From IMG/VR virus record IMGVR_UViG_3300009034_000001, positions 177,415 to 241,414 of that record: 64,000 nt of DNA; one strand, 5' to 3'. Below the pieces are notes generated by a model. The model had not been told where the DNA came from and searched no databases. It saw nothing but the letters and a program-made list of their open reading frames with translations. Numbering within the stretch: the first letter of the stretch is position 1; each line of letters begins with the position of its first letter. This document shows, piece by piece, positions 8,230-15,996 of this stretch. This stretch comes from a virus. The position numbers and the translations under genes were made by a program.

Positions 8230-8335
8230 TGAGGCTGTAGACTGCGGTCTCCCTGTCCCATTTAACTTTCGACAGGACGTTTATGAATTATTGAAGTTAC
8301 CTCTCTCGGTAGAGGCTTTCCGAGTACTTCAACAA
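8230..8335 (-). other. candidate structured RNA or regulatory hairpins
   Basis: In the 178-base gap between two genes. On the RNA, TTGAAGT (8326-8332 side) pairs with ACTTCAA (8291-8297 side), enclosing CTCGG, CCTCT, CCGAG and AGAGG in an interleaved order, so two hairpins compete or form a pseudoknot. A second hairpin (CCTGTC/GACAGG) and AGAC/GTCT follow downstream. An alternative reading is a short peptide from a TTG (VVEVLGKPLPREVTS). No known RNA class matches by eye. Confidence 0.4.
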
Positions 8336-8384
8336 CCAAGTGTGTCCTACGGGCTACGAAAGCACCTCTTCACAATAAAATCAA

Positions 8385-8861
8385 TTACAATGTTAGCGTC
8401 GTCTTACCTAAAGCTTCTTTCACATCACTCAATAACGAACGAACGCATTTCGAGAAAGTTTGCGCACGACCATAAATTTCGGGATCAATTGATTTATGAT
8501 GTGCATGGAGACAATTTGGGCCTGCAACCTTTCTAGTTGCCTCATAAGCCTGATTTATGACTTCGGTAAGGTTATTTGCCCTCTTTTCATATTCGTCGAC
8601 CGAAGGTAAATATTCTAATATGTTCCCACACTCTAGCCACAACTGGGTTAGATATGTACGTGGACACATCCTTAATGTTGCAATTGACTCTTTGTGAATC
8701 CGCTCCATTTCCTTCTGAAACCCATCTGGCTCATCGTAGACAATCATCGTACTACGTTCCGTTTTCAATATAGAATACTTCTTGTCCGGAATATGCTTAC
8801 GCGATATAACAGGTAAACCTTCAAACTCAGTAATTTGGTCAGATCGCAATGTAGAGTCCAT
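8385..8861 (-). CDS. hypothetical helical protein, 158 aa
   Basis: ATG 7 bases after GGAGG. Helical; contains HAHHKSIDPEIYGRAQTF, a His cluster, and ends SDVKEALGKTTLTL. No family recognised. Followed by the structured gap. Confidence 0.72.
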   Translation of the reverse strand: MDSTLRSDQITEFEGLPVISRKHIPDKKYSILKTERSTMIVYDEPDGFQKEMERIHKESIATLRMCPRTYLTQLWLECGNILEYLPSVDEYEKRANNLTEVINQAYEATRKVAGPNCLHAHHKSIDPEIYGRAQTFSKCVRSLLSDVKEALGKTTLTL

Positions 8862-8884
8862 AATACCACCTCCTAATGTATTTT

Positions 8885-9346
8885 TTACTTCCATGGACAA
8901 TATCTTGTACGGTAGTCTTCTAAAACTGGGCCCCCACAACCGTAGGCATAATCATGCAATAGCCACGGGGCAAAACGAAGTAAGTACTCACTCATAGGCA
9001 TCTCTTGTAAACCGTAACCATAGTAAAGTTCATTTTTCAGCTCTGATTGAAAACGAAATTCAAATTCACCTATACATTTCTCATTGTTATTAAAGTACTT
9101 TCTTATCATCCCGCCGTCATTGTGCCAATACTCTTTAAAATAAATCTTAGTTTCACTTGCATCTTCCTTAATTGAAGGAATCCAACCTTCTACAACAAGA
9201 CAATTTCCAAGATCCGTAACCTTTTCAATAATAGCAAGATTTGGATCGACGGTTAGATCACTAGCAAGCAGATTTACGGCGATAAATGTCAAAAAAATCC
9301 ATAGGATTAATATGATCCATGACATTTTTTTACGCCTATCACACAT
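8885..9346 (-). CDS. membrane-anchored exported protein, 153 aa
   Basis: ATG after GGGGGG. N-terminal hydrophobic segment (WIILILWIFLTFIAVNLLAS) after KK, so a signal anchor or signal peptide; the rest is hydrophilic with four Cys (two near the C-terminus in YGCGG and RYCPW). Probably faces the periplasm or exterior. Unknown function. Confidence 0.75.
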   Translation of the reverse strand: MCDRRKKMSWIILILWIFLTFIAVNLLASDLTVDPNLAIIEKVTDLGNCLVVEGWIPSIKEDASETKIYFKEYWHNDGGMIRKYFNNNEKCIGEFEFRFQSELKNELYYGYGLQEMPMSEYLLRFAPWLLHDYAYGCGGPVLEDYRTRYCPWK

Positions 9347-9366
9347 AGACTAACCCCCCCAGAAGA

Positions 9367-9645
9367 TTATCGCGGTTCGGTTGAGGCTTGATCAGCAAAG
9401 TTCATGATTACCTCATCCCATATCTCGGCTAACCAACAGGCCTCCGTATATGAAATTCGGCCAACTTTACCTTCCCTAAGTTCATCTTGCTTATTCCGAT
9501 AAAACCGCGGGCCAAGTTGTAATTTACGTTTACCATTGCCATACGATCGAATAGAAACTCCTAAAATCGGATCTCGGCCTTCAAACCCGGCGCCTTTCAA
9601 CGTCCAAACTTTATGAACTTTATCTTTACTAGGTTCATAAGGCAT
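9367..9645 (-). CDS. hypothetical protein, paralogue of 50313..50570, 92 aa
   Basis: Shares with the gene at 50.3 kb the pattern MxxxPxKxK near the start, P-I-L near residue 26, S-I-x-x-Y-x-N-G, LQLGPRF/FQIGPRY, and EGKVGRISY/EGKVGRLSH then E-x-x-W-L. Predicted small beta protein with a C-terminal helix. Function unknown. Confidence 0.75.
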   Translation of the reverse strand: MPYEPSKDKVHKVWTLKGAGFEGRDPILGVSIRSYGNGKRKLQLGPRFYRNKQDELREGKVGRISYTEACWLAEIWDEVIMNFADQASTEPR

Positions 9646-9659
9646 ACCTATGCCACCTC

Positions 9660-10133
9660 CTAATCATATTCTTTCTTTAATACAGCCTCAACTTCAAGCA
9701 TGAAAGTCTCATTGATGTTGTAGTACTTTGTATCAAAAAGATCCAAACCATCAAGATACGAATCGTCATAACACTCCTGATCGGTATCATAACGTTGAAA
9801 TCGACTTGCTTTTTTGTGCTCCTTAAGGATATCTTCAACCCCTTCTAATATCTGAAGTACATCATTGAAGGTTGTTGTTTTACCGTCATAATTTGTTAAA
9901 AACAACTTTATATCATCCAACGCAATACTGTAACCATTATCAAACCACTGCGCGAAACCGCCATTCTCAACCTGATAGTTTAAATTTCCCAAGATTACAG
10001 CATTGTAATGTGCTGGGCTAAACTTTTCGTGTATCTCATCAAGGAATTGACTATAAGAGCAACGACCCTTTTTAGATTTCCAAAAGTCATAGGCCTCATC
10101 CATCAGTTTTTGATGTATATCGCACTTTTCCAT
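9660..10133 (-). CDS. DMP19/DUF4375-like protein, 157 aa
   Basis: Helical acidic protein with the family hallmark NLNYQVENGGFAQWFDNGY (pattern N..NGGF.Q.F.N). DMP19-type proteins mimic DNA charge in some bacteria; in phages the family is of unknown role. Acidic composition agrees. Start ATG overlaps the stop of the family C gene upstream by one base. Confidence 0.65.
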   Translation of the reverse strand: MEKCDIHQKLMDEAYDFWKSKKGRCSYSQFLDEIHEKFSPAHYNAVILGNLNYQVENGGFAQWFDNGYSIALDDIKLFLTNYDGKTTTFNDVLQILEGVEDILKEHKKASRFQRYDTDQECYDDSYLDGLDLFDTKYYNINETFMLEVEAVLKKEYD

Positions 10134-10555
10134 TAATGGATCCTCCTTTCTTTCTTCTTTTGTTCCTCCGGAGGTAATACTCTCATCTCTTTAAACACAG
10201 AAACAGGCACACGACGACGACCGAACATTTCTTGATGTCCGGTTGCCACAATTCGTCTTACCTCCACCAGGCATACAATCTGACCATACCCTTTCCAATC
10301 TTCTGCATCTGACTTAAGGTGGAAACCGTGGAAACCTGTTTTATACAGCTTTTCAGACCGAAGTGAATATATGAAATTATGTTTTCGATTTTTATAGCCT
10401 CTACGATCTTTCTCGTTAATCCAGACACCATACGGAATGGCTCGTTTCCTCACGCCCTTACAATCTGATAACAATCTATTTCTCAATCCCAAAGTGAAAA
10501 CTTTCCAGAAGTATCGTTTCCTTACACGTTTCTTTACAACAATGTCTAAACACAT
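10133..10555 (-). CDS. family C protein (MCL N-terminus), 140 aa
   Basis: MCLDIVVKKRVRKRYFWKVF at the start, WINEKDRRG, GFHGFHLKSDAE and the RRIVATG block; closest by eye to the copy at 5064 (both have KRK/RKY-WKVF and GFHGFH). Ends in a basic extension. First gene of the unit downstream of the promoter at 10625. Confidence 0.8.
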   Translation of the reverse strand: MCLDIVVKKRVRKRYFWKVFTLGLRNRLLSDCKGVRKRAIPYGVWINEKDRRGYKNRKHNFIYSLRSEKLYKTGFHGFHLKSDAEDWKGYGQIVCLVEVRRIVATGHQEMFGRRRVPVSVFKEMRVLPPEEQKKKERRIH

Positions 10556-10624
10556 GTGGTTACACCTCTCGGCGCAATGTGATTAAATAAGTCACAAGGC
10601 CGGTAAAATAAATGAAAATTTATT

Positions 10625-10684
10625 TGATATAATATACATATGTTCCATTTTCGACCTCAAGGCGGACCAAAGAATAATTTTGTA
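10625..10684 (-). promoter_or_regulatory. repeated leftward promoter, copy 1
   Basis: On the minus strand: A/T block, GGTCCGCC, TTGAGG (-35, complement of 10655-10660), 18-base spacer, TATATT (-10, complement of 10631-10636), then AT-rich leader. Part of a six-copy set; fits a sigma-70-type promoter for genes at 10555 and leftward. Confidence 0.8.
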
Positions 10685-10700
10685 TCTTTCGGGGAGTCAA

Positions 10701-10904
10701 CTATGTGACCGTCTTTTTTAATTGTCTTCCAATTCTAGCAAGTTCTGTCGCACGATCAAGTCCCTCTTCAAATTCGTCATCAACGACCCACTCATCAGCA
10801 GAGTGTTCCAGTTCAGTATGTAGTACATCACTTATCAAATCCACAATGTAGTCAATTTTATGTGACTGACTAAGTTTATCCCAACCTTTTGGAAATATAG
10901 CCAT
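10701..10904 (-). CDS. hypothetical acidic protein, 67 aa
   Basis: ATG after GGAGGTGAATTGTA. Starts with FPKGWDKLSQ; helical, acidic centre (DEWVVDDEFEEG). Last gene before promoter copy 1. Unknown. Confidence 0.68.
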   Translation of the reverse strand: MAIFPKGWDKLSQSHKIDYIVDLISDVLHTELEHSADEWVVDDEFEEGLDRATELARIGRQLKKTVT

Positions 10905-10981
10905 TACAATTCACCTCCTCACACTATTAGGCCCAAACGAATAGTTTGGTCCGACAATCGATGAAGTACTTGGTTCTATTC

Positions 10982-11176
10982 TTAGACAATCAAGCCGGCA
11001 ACCCTTCTAAACTTATTTCTTATCGCATCGAAGGTTCTGTCCTTTAAACTATCCAACTTGCATAAATGTTTTACACATCTATGCTGAGTCCAACCATAAT
11101 ACATGTATTTAACATACACGCCTTCAACTAAGTTGGTTTCCCTTCGTGTCCAAGTGTTATTATCTTTTCTTTTCAA
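10982..11176 (-). CDS. possible SANT/Myb-like DNA-binding protein, 64 aa
   Basis: W-T-R-R-E near residue 9 and a C-terminal LKDRTFDAIRNKFRRV resemble the first and third helix of SANT/Myb-like HTH folds that recognise DNA. Basic throughout. SD GGAGGTGAGG. The family call is tentative. Confidence 0.5.
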   Translation of the reverse strand: MKRKDNNTWTRRETNLVEGVYVKYMYYGWTQHRCVKHLCKLDSLKDRTFDAIRNKFRRVAGLIV

Positions 11177-11213
11177 TTTACCTCACCTCCTTTCTAATCA
11201 AGTTTATTACGTA

Positions 11214-11597
11214 CTACTCTTCCTGTGAATATAAAAAGTGTTCAACACCTGAGGTAATAGTTTGCGTTATCATATCCTTTGTGCCTTTAGATTCGCTATA
11301 GTGATTATGGAACGCAAGTACCAAGTTAGGCTTTCCCTCAACAAGCATTCGCCTGTTACGTATTGGCCCAGCTCCTCTTCCGTACTTCTTCCAATCTGCA
11401 TCAAACTGGAGACAAAGAATACCAAGTTCATCAGCAACTTCCTTCGCAAAGAGGTCAGCACCTCTGAACACCTTACCATTTTTATCTTTCTTTCCGCAAC
11501 CGCCTTGAATGATAACAGTTGGATTATACTCGGAAACCACTTCTTTAATAGTTTTCTTGTCAGTCCAATTTCGATCGCCACATACAAGTATTCGCAT
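11214..11597 (-). CDS. SLOG-family (YspA/DUF2493) nucleotide-binding protein
   Basis: Opens MRILVCGDRNWTDKKTI, with a later GGCGKKDKNGKVFRGADLFA and GPIRNRRML: the Rossmann-like SLOG fold found in many phages (DUF2493). SLOG proteins bind nucleotides or ADP-ribose derivatives and often sense or process NAD-linked ligands. Full length for the family (127 aa). Stop/start overlap with the next gene. Confidence 0.88.
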   Translation of the reverse strand: MRILVCGDRNWTDKKTIKEVVSEYNPTVIIQGGCGKKDKNGKVFRGADLFAKEVADELGILCLQFDADWKKYGRGAGPIRNRRMLVEGKPNLVLAFHNHYSESKGTKDMITQTITSGVEHFLYSQEE

Positions 11598-11902
11598 TAT
11601 AACTCCCCAATTTGTATATTGGCTGGTAGAACGTAACCAGTATAATAACTTCGGGGACCGTATCTACCGCCTCCGTTGTGTGTAAACCAGCCTCCGTATG
11701 CAGTCCTACAAAACGTTATGTAAAAGCCATCTTCAAAGTACACCTTTCGGAACATATCCTTGCCTAGCAAATTTTTTGAATTCAAAATCTTTGTGACTTC
11801 GCCATGTTTCTTAGTATACCGCTCAATACAATCCTGAAGCGACCAAAGTTTAATCTTTCGTCCACCCGGAATAATATTTTCGTCAACATTAACTACTTTC
11901 AT
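11597..11902 (-). CDS. hypothetical protein, 101 aa
   Basis: ATG about 10 bases after GGGG. Beta-rich with a glycine-tyrosine segment (YGGWFTHNGGGRYGPRSYY). Overlaps the SLOG gene by one base, so co-translated. Unknown. Confidence 0.66.
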   Translation of the reverse strand: MKVVNVDENIIPGGRKIKLWSLQDCIERYTKKHGEVTKILNSKNLLGKDMFRKVYFEDGFYITFCRTAYGGWFTHNGGGRYGPRSYYTGYVLPANIQIGEL

Positions 11903-11937
11903 GATTTCACGCCCCTTTCCAGACACGACGCCTATTA

Positions 11938-12144
11938 TTAAAACGCTTTAAATGCAATTTTTGGAACCAAACATTTTTTAATAATCTTTTTAACAACTGT
12001 TTTCTTAACAATATGATTCTTGATCGACACGTATCCTTTTATTACCCACCAATCTTTATCAGTGCCCATTATCACGCCAACGCCCTTTTTTCCACTATAT
12101 GGACTTACATATTCTACTAAATCTCCCTTGTCTAATTTCAGCAT
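11938..12144 (-). CDS. small SH3-like basic protein, 68 aa
   Basis: ATG after GGAGGAATTAGCG. Pattern KLDKGDLVEYVSPYSGKKG then VGVIMGTDKDWWVIKG suggests a small beta-barrel; lysine-rich tail. No specific family. Confidence 0.62.
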   Translation of the reverse strand: MLKLDKGDLVEYVSPYSGKKGVGVIMGTDKDWWVIKGYVSIKNHIVKKTVVKKIIKKCLVPKIAFKAF

Positions 12145-12169
12145 CGCTAATTCCTCCGTTAAATTAATA

Positions 12170-12246
12170 TGGTGGAGCCAGCGGGATTTGAACCCACATT
12201 GCAGGCTTGAAAGGCCCGCGACCTGACCGGATTAGTCGATGGCTCC
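12170..12246 (-). tRNA. tRNA-Glu (anticodon UUC), CCA encoded
   Basis: Complete cloverleaf on the minus strand: acceptor GGAGCCA/TGGCTCC, D-stem GACT/GGTC with GG in the loop, anticodon stem CGGGC/GCCTG with loop CTTTCAA (UUC), T-stem GTGGG/CCCGC with loop TTCAAAT, discriminator A and encoded CCA at 12172-12170. Only tRNA seen in the window. Intergenic between two small genes. Confidence 0.93.
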
Positions 12247-12270
12247 AGTTTAACAACTCGGACACATATT

Positions 12271-12477
12271 TCAACAAAGTATCTCAAACCTTTTCCTAAC
12301 CGGATTGTAAAATCTAATTTCGGTTATACATCTTGAACAAGTTCCAGTACTAACTTTAAAACAACTAATTTTGTTCCCAGGATAACCATCGGTGATATGA
12401 CGACTACACTGTTTGCAATATAGTGTCTGATTAAAACTACCTTTGACAAACTTTGATTCTGCCCTTTTACTAGCCAT
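12271..12477 (-). CDS. two-CxxC zinc protein, 68 aa
   Basis: ATG at 12477 is inside the 3' end of the next gene upstream. CKQC near residue 25 and CSRC near residue 50 form a likely zinc site; FVKGSFNQTLY and a basic tail surround them. Start uncertain. Confidence 0.62.
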   Translation of the reverse strand: MASKRAESKFVKGSFNQTLYCKQCSRHITDGYPGNKISCFKVSTGTCSRCITEIRFYNPVRKRFEILC

Positions 12478-12634
12478 AAATGTTTTCCGGTGGTAGTGGC
12501 CGAATTTTAGATCCAGAAAACTGCCAGCCAAAAACTCTTATGATCTGACGCTGCGTTAGAAATTTAAACACGGAAAACTGTCCAATACCAATGCCAACCA
12601 AAAGGACAAGCACAAAGCCTAAATATATATACAT
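12470..12634 (-). CDS. single-span membrane peptide, 54 aa
   Basis: ATG 6 bases after GGGGGG. First 20 residues are a transmembrane helix (YLGFVLVLLVGIGIGQF), followed by a basic cytosolic or external tail. Unknown; one of many tiny membrane genes here. Confidence 0.65.
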   Translation of the reverse strand: MYIYLGFVLVLLVGIGIGQFSVFKFLTQRQIIRVFGWQFSGSKIRPLPPENIYG

Positions 12635-12688
12635 TGTTAACCCCCCGCACAAATTAGCAAAAGACCAAGGTGAATGTTGATATCAATA

Positions 12689-13429
12689 TTACTTTGTCAA
12701 TAAGGCATTCGTTCCAACCTTGACAATTCGGCCACCCTGTTTCTTAAACTCGTTTCGGATGTAAAGTGCGAGTTGATTCCTTACTTTCCTCTTGTCAATC
12801 TTATAACTACTTAGTTGTGAAATCAACTCCTGTGTAAAATCTCGAAGCGCTTTCGTATCTCCGGGGTCCAATGAGTTTATCAACTTTGTAACTTCATCTT
12901 TCACCCAAGAACTCACGTACTCATCCTTCTTACGCATCGAACTCTTTGTACCTTTCATGCGCTTCTTTCCCTCATGATCCCTCACAATGTTGTTAAGTTT
13001 CTGAAGTACCATTTTAGTAACCTCCCGTGTAAGAAATTCCCCTTTATTACGATCCAATTCGGGGTAACCATGAATCCTCGCAAAAGCATTCGCTGATGAC
13101 TCGGTAATAGATTTCTTATTACGTTCAAATGTAATTTTATCCGCTGACCAATCAGCAAAATGACCTAATTCATGTAGAAATACTAAACCTAAATCGTTAA
13201 ATCTAACTGGACAAGGAACGCGCAAAATTATTAATCCATTACAATCAAACATCTCTCCGTACTTAACCAAGATTTGGCTAGGGCTAAATTGGCCAGAACA
13301 TCTAATTGAACGAGCATGTTTCAAATAAACAATCAACCCTTTTTTTGACAACACAACCTTCGAAGATATGTCTCTTAGAAAAAATACAATCAACTCATTT
13401 GGAAACCTGGACTCATTAATAACTTTCAT
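12689..13429 (-). CDS. HExxH metalloprotease fused to recurrent C-terminal domain, 246 aa
   Basis: The N-terminal ~130 residues carry FLHELGHFADW (HELGH, two zinc ligands and the catalytic Glu) and, downstream, ITESSANAFARIHG, whose Glu fits the third ligand: a compact gluzincin-type protease. The last ~75 residues (LRDFTQELISQL...LALYIRNEFKKQGG...VKVGTNALLTK) match the C-terminal domain of three genes at 53.6, 57.7 and 58.3 kb. Substrate unknown; the shared domain may target it to the same complex. ATG start at 13429. Confidence 0.82.
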   Translation of the reverse strand: MKVINESRFPNELIVFFLRDISSKVVLSKKGLIVYLKHARSIRCSGQFSPSQILVKYGEMFDCNGLIILRVPCPVRFNDLGLVFLHELGHFADWSADKITFERNKKSITESSANAFARIHGYPELDRNKGEFLTREVTKMVLQKLNNIVRDHEGKKRMKGTKSSMRKKDEYVSSWVKDEVTKLINSLDPGDTKALRDFTQELISQLSSYKIDKRKVRNQLALYIRNEFKKQGGRIVKVGTNALLTK

Positions 13430-13442
13430 TATCTAGTAAGTC

Positions 13443-13637
13443 TTATGGCTTCCTCGGAAGTAAAAACGGGCCCGTCGGTTTTTCGACTTGTTTACCGGAC
13501 CATACCACCAATTCCAAAAGTGTTGTGTTTGACAACAACTTACCCGGGTGTTGTAGCATGTAATCCGCTGCCAATTCGTCAAGATGCTTGTGTAATAGCT
13601 CATGTACTCCTTTATGTGTAAATTCAACTTCATGCAT
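13443..13637 (-). CDS. hypothetical protein, 64 aa
   Basis: ATG 8 bases after GGAGG. MHEVEFTHKGVHELLHKHLD is His-rich and helical, then a beta segment. Its first ~45 bases and leader are repeated at 13886-13938. Ends six bases before the metalloprotease start, so likely co-expressed. Confidence 0.68.
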   Translation of the reverse strand: MHEVEFTHKGVHELLHKHLDELAADYMLQHPGKLLSNTTLLELVVWSGKQVEKPTGPFLLPRKP

Positions 13638-13649
13638 TGTTGCCACCTC

Positions 13650-13859
13650 CTAAACCATATTTACCTTCTTTTTCCCCTTCCGCTTTGGTTTTATCAATTC
13701 AAGGGTTAAAGATTCTTTACCTTTTTCAATAGCTTTAAGGACGTGTATAATAAACTCGTCTGCTTCGCCACAAATACTTCCGCACATATGCTTAATCTGT
13801 ATATAGTTTTTAAGTTTTATATGCACTTCGTCATCTAACCTAATGGTCAAGACCTTCAT
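13650..13859 (-). CDS. ribbon-helix-helix-like DNA-binding protein, 69 aa
   Basis: VLTIRLDDEVHIKLKNY is the beta strand plus first helix pattern of CopG/Arc RHH proteins, which dimerise and bind DNA operators. Second helix FIIHVLKAIEKG; very basic tail. Its ATG is joined to the stop of a 15-codon mini-gene as TAATG. Could regulate the protease cluster. Confidence 0.65.
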   Translation of the reverse strand: MKVLTIRLDDEVHIKLKNYIQIKHMCGSICGEADEFIIHVLKAIEKGKESLTLELIKPKRKGKKKVNMV

Positions 13860-13906
13860 TAAAGCCCTCTATTCTTCTTCCTTGATTTTTTAACAACTTC
13901 ATGCAT
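13859..13906 (-). CDS. 15-residue mini-ORF in duplicated leader
   Basis: MHEVVKKSRKKKNRGL, reading from an ATG in a copy of the leader and first codons of the 64-residue gene at 13637 (GGCGGTGGCAACA before both). Ends in TAATG with the RHH gene. Either a coupling leader or a truncated duplicate. Confidence 0.45.
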   Translation of the reverse strand: MHEVVKKSRKKNRGL

Positions 13907-13929
13907 TGTTGCCACCGCCTAAACAATAC

Positions 13930-14367
13930 TTACCTTCTTGTTAAAAGTAAAGCCAGTTTATAACGCACATCATCTACATATAAAAACGTTTGGCCAGCAC
14001 TTGGATGTGAAAATTCACGCCGCACGTAATGAACAACTTCCTTGTTCGGACCTAAACCAGTAAAACAAAGCGTCTTCGCTATCCGCACCTTCACTTTCCC
14101 GGTTGATGTTGTATGGAACGGACAGCCACAAGCACGAGCGAAAGAACACCTTTGTAGTACAAAGAATGCCTTTCCGATGTTGCCAAATCGATACCCACGT
14201 TGTTCAAGTGATTCAATATTTAAACGTGTAGCTTGTGTAACATCAGAAAGAGTAATAATTTTACCTGGCCCATTAAGTATCGTCCTCCCAAATGTAGTCT
14301 TCAGTATGACAAAGTCCACTTTCCTACTCTTCAACTCAGCTAATAACTCACCATTTGAACTACGCAT
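13930..14367 (-). CDS. hypothetical protein, 145 aa
   Basis: ATG after GGAGAAATTAGTT. Central CSFARACGCPFH and later RIAKTLCF give four Cys; otherwise basic. May hold a metal. Unknown. Confidence 0.68.
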   Translation of the reverse strand: MRSSNGELLAELKSRKVDFVILKTTFGRTILNGPGKIITLSDVTQATRLNIESLEQRGYRFGNIGKAFFVLQRCSFARACGCPFHTTSTGKVKVRIAKTLCFTGLGPNKEVVHYVRREFSHPSAGQTFLYVDDVRYKLALLLTRR

Positions 14368-14382
14368 AACTAATTTCTCCTG

Positions 14383-14880
14383 TTAAAAGATTTCGATATT
14401 AAATTCACAATCCATTACACCGTTAACCTTATCAATAAGCTTTCCAATTCCTTGGCCTCTCGTAAACAGATAGCATGTATTGCCATCTTTATCCAATCGG
14501 CTAGTAACATCAAGTGTAATATCCCATCGATCAAGAAACTTGGTACATGCAGTAGCCAAGCCTGCAGGACCTTCACCGCCATAACCACAAGCAAAACCAG
14601 TCGCGGTCCATCTAAAGCCATCCTGAAAAGTGATTTCTGTATATGGGTCGTCAGGATTAGGATATGGACTGTGGTAAATGAGTTTTACAATACCGTGTGC
14701 ACTAATCAATTTGGCAATATTCCTGAGACTTATAGCAGTAACTCCACACTCAGGCTCTAGTAATAATTCCTCGAATTTACTCTGTGTCTTCATACAAAAT
14801 GGACAGTAAGCTTCATCTGGCTTCAAAGCGGCCACACCAATCATATCACTCGATTTAAAACAAAAGATACATGTCTTCAC
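14383..14880 (-). CDS. zinc-ribbon-containing hypothetical protein, 165 aa
   Basis: N-terminal CIFC and CPFC pairs (residues ~4-7 and ~27-30) form a zinc ribbon, then a mixed alpha/beta body with YGGEGPAGLATACTKFLD. SD GGAGGTAACCGTG. Function unknown. Confidence 0.7.
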   Translation of the reverse strand: MKTCIFCFKSSDMIGVAALKPDEAYCPFCMKTQSKFEELLLEPECGVTAISLRNIAKLISAHGIVKLIYHSPYPNPDDPYTEITFQDGFRWTATGFACGYGGEGPAGLATACTKFLDRWDITLDVTSRLDKDGNTCYLFTRGQGIGKLIDKVNGVMDCEFNIEIF

Positions 14881-14906
14881 GGTTACCTCCTTAAGTACAA
14901 ATATCT

Positions 14907-15167
14907 TTAACTAAACTTATGGTCACAAATGGCTTCGTATACTTTTTCTGGCTCCAGTCCGGTAATTCTCATTAGCCGGTCGGGACAGCCAACAACTTCT
15001 GCCTCTGAAATAACAGTTCCCAAAGTTGTCATCTCATCATGAGTTAAAATAACAATTTCACAATCGTCCCTTCTCATCTTGTCAAAAGCATCCGCCTTAT
15101 CAGTAGCTTCGACGGTCTCAATCCACACGGCGCCAACTATTCCCATAAGAATTCCCCAGTAACGCAT
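14907..15167 (-). CDS. hypothetical protein, 86 aa
   Basis: Short hydrophobic N-terminus (YWGILMGIVGAVWIETV) then a charged domain with DAFDKMRRDDCEIVILTHDE. A membrane or export signal is possible but weak. Ends 1 base after the previous start region. Confidence 0.65.
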   Translation of the reverse strand: MRYWGILMGIVGAVWIETVEATDKADAFDKMRRDDCEIVILTHDEMTTLGTVISEAEVVGCPDRLMRITGLEPEKVYEAICDHKFS

Positions 15168-15168
15168 T

Positions 15169-15438
15169 TCAATACCTCCTGTCGTGTATTATAACTTCCA
15201 ACTTTCCGTCAATTACATTTAAATGATACTCATAGCTCGGGTAATCAATGGAACCATTACCTATAAATCCACACTCCGGATCACAAGCCACTTCCAACAA
15301 TGAATGAAGTACTTCCCTTTGATTACCTTGTGCTTCCTTGATTAATTGTTCAAGGTAACTACGCACATTAGACGGGTAGCCGTCGGAAAATATTGTAAAA
15401 GAGTATTTTCCAAGGTAAATATTTGCACGAGTACTCAT
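15169..15438 (-). CDS. MSTRANI-type phage protein, 89 aa
   Basis: MSTRANIYLGKYSFTIFSDG followed by YPSNV is the hallmark of a common phage/bacterial hypothetical family beginning MSTRANI with a DGYP motif. No function is assigned to it as far as I know. SD GGGGG. Confidence 0.78.
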   Translation of the reverse strand: MSTRANIYLGKYSFTIFSDGYPSNVRSYLEQLIKEAQGNQREVLHSLLEVACDPECGFIGNGSIDYPSYEYHLNVIDGKLEVIIHDRRY

Positions 15439-15475
15439 TTTCTAACCCCCTTTACTGACGTTAATCATCAAAGAT

Positions 15476-15688
15476 TCATTTCACTTCAGACCGCCAACAC
15501 ATAGCAGATGACCCGACGATGACGGTAAACCACTGATTATCGATAAGTAAATCCAATCCTTCCCGGTAACTTCCACAGGGCGAATCACAAACAGGTAACC
15601 TTTCAACCTTTACAACTTCAGGATCGTCTTTACACGTTACCTCAAGTCGAGAGATAATTCTTTTAATAGCTTCTTTTTGCTTAGTCAT
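15476..15688 (-). CDS. hypothetical protein, 70 aa
   Basis: ATG after GGAGACGAAT. MTKQKEAIKRIISRLEVTC then two Cys in VCDSPCGSY. Unknown. Confidence 0.66.
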   Translation of the reverse strand: MTKQKEAIKRIISRLEVTCKDDPEVVKVERLPVCDSPCGSYREGLDLLIDNQWFTVIVGSSAMCWRSEVK

Positions 15689-15698
15689 ATTCGTCTCC

Positions 15699-15980
15699 TT
15701 ACCACATTTCATTAAAAGTACGTTGTATCACACCGCATTTAAAATGGATTACACTATCCAAAGAAACCATTCTAAACTGCTTTTTAACTCTATCCCATAC
15801 AACCATTAGATCACGGTCCAATGGATTATAACTAAGGCCAACACCTTTGATACCTTTCTTAACGCCAATTCGAGCAAGCATTCTCCTCTGGGCCCCGTTA
15901 GTACGTTTAATAAATGAAATTGAAAAGAACTTCCCTTTCGTGTTGTCAATTAACGCTCTTACTTCATCAACCTTATACAT
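15699..15980 (-). CDS. SH3 beta-barrel fold protein (DUF2693-like), 93 aa
   Basis: The segment AQRRMLARIGVKKGIKGVG followed by LSYNPLDRDLMVVWDR and FRMVSLDSV matches the DUF2693 pattern of phage and plasmid small beta-barrel proteins. Role unknown. ATG start. Confidence 0.78.
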   Translation of the reverse strand: MYKVDEVRALIDNTKGKFFSISFIKRTNGAQRRMLARIGVKKGIKGVGLSYNPLDRDLMVVWDRVKKQFRMVSLDSVIHFKCGVIQRTFNEMW

Positions 15981-15996
15981 ATAACCCCCTTACAGA

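Noticed and set aside
13433-13633. Minus-strand frame of 66 codons
   Set aside because: Overlaps the 64-residue gene at 13443..13637 in another frame; the latter has the SD and a sensible composition.
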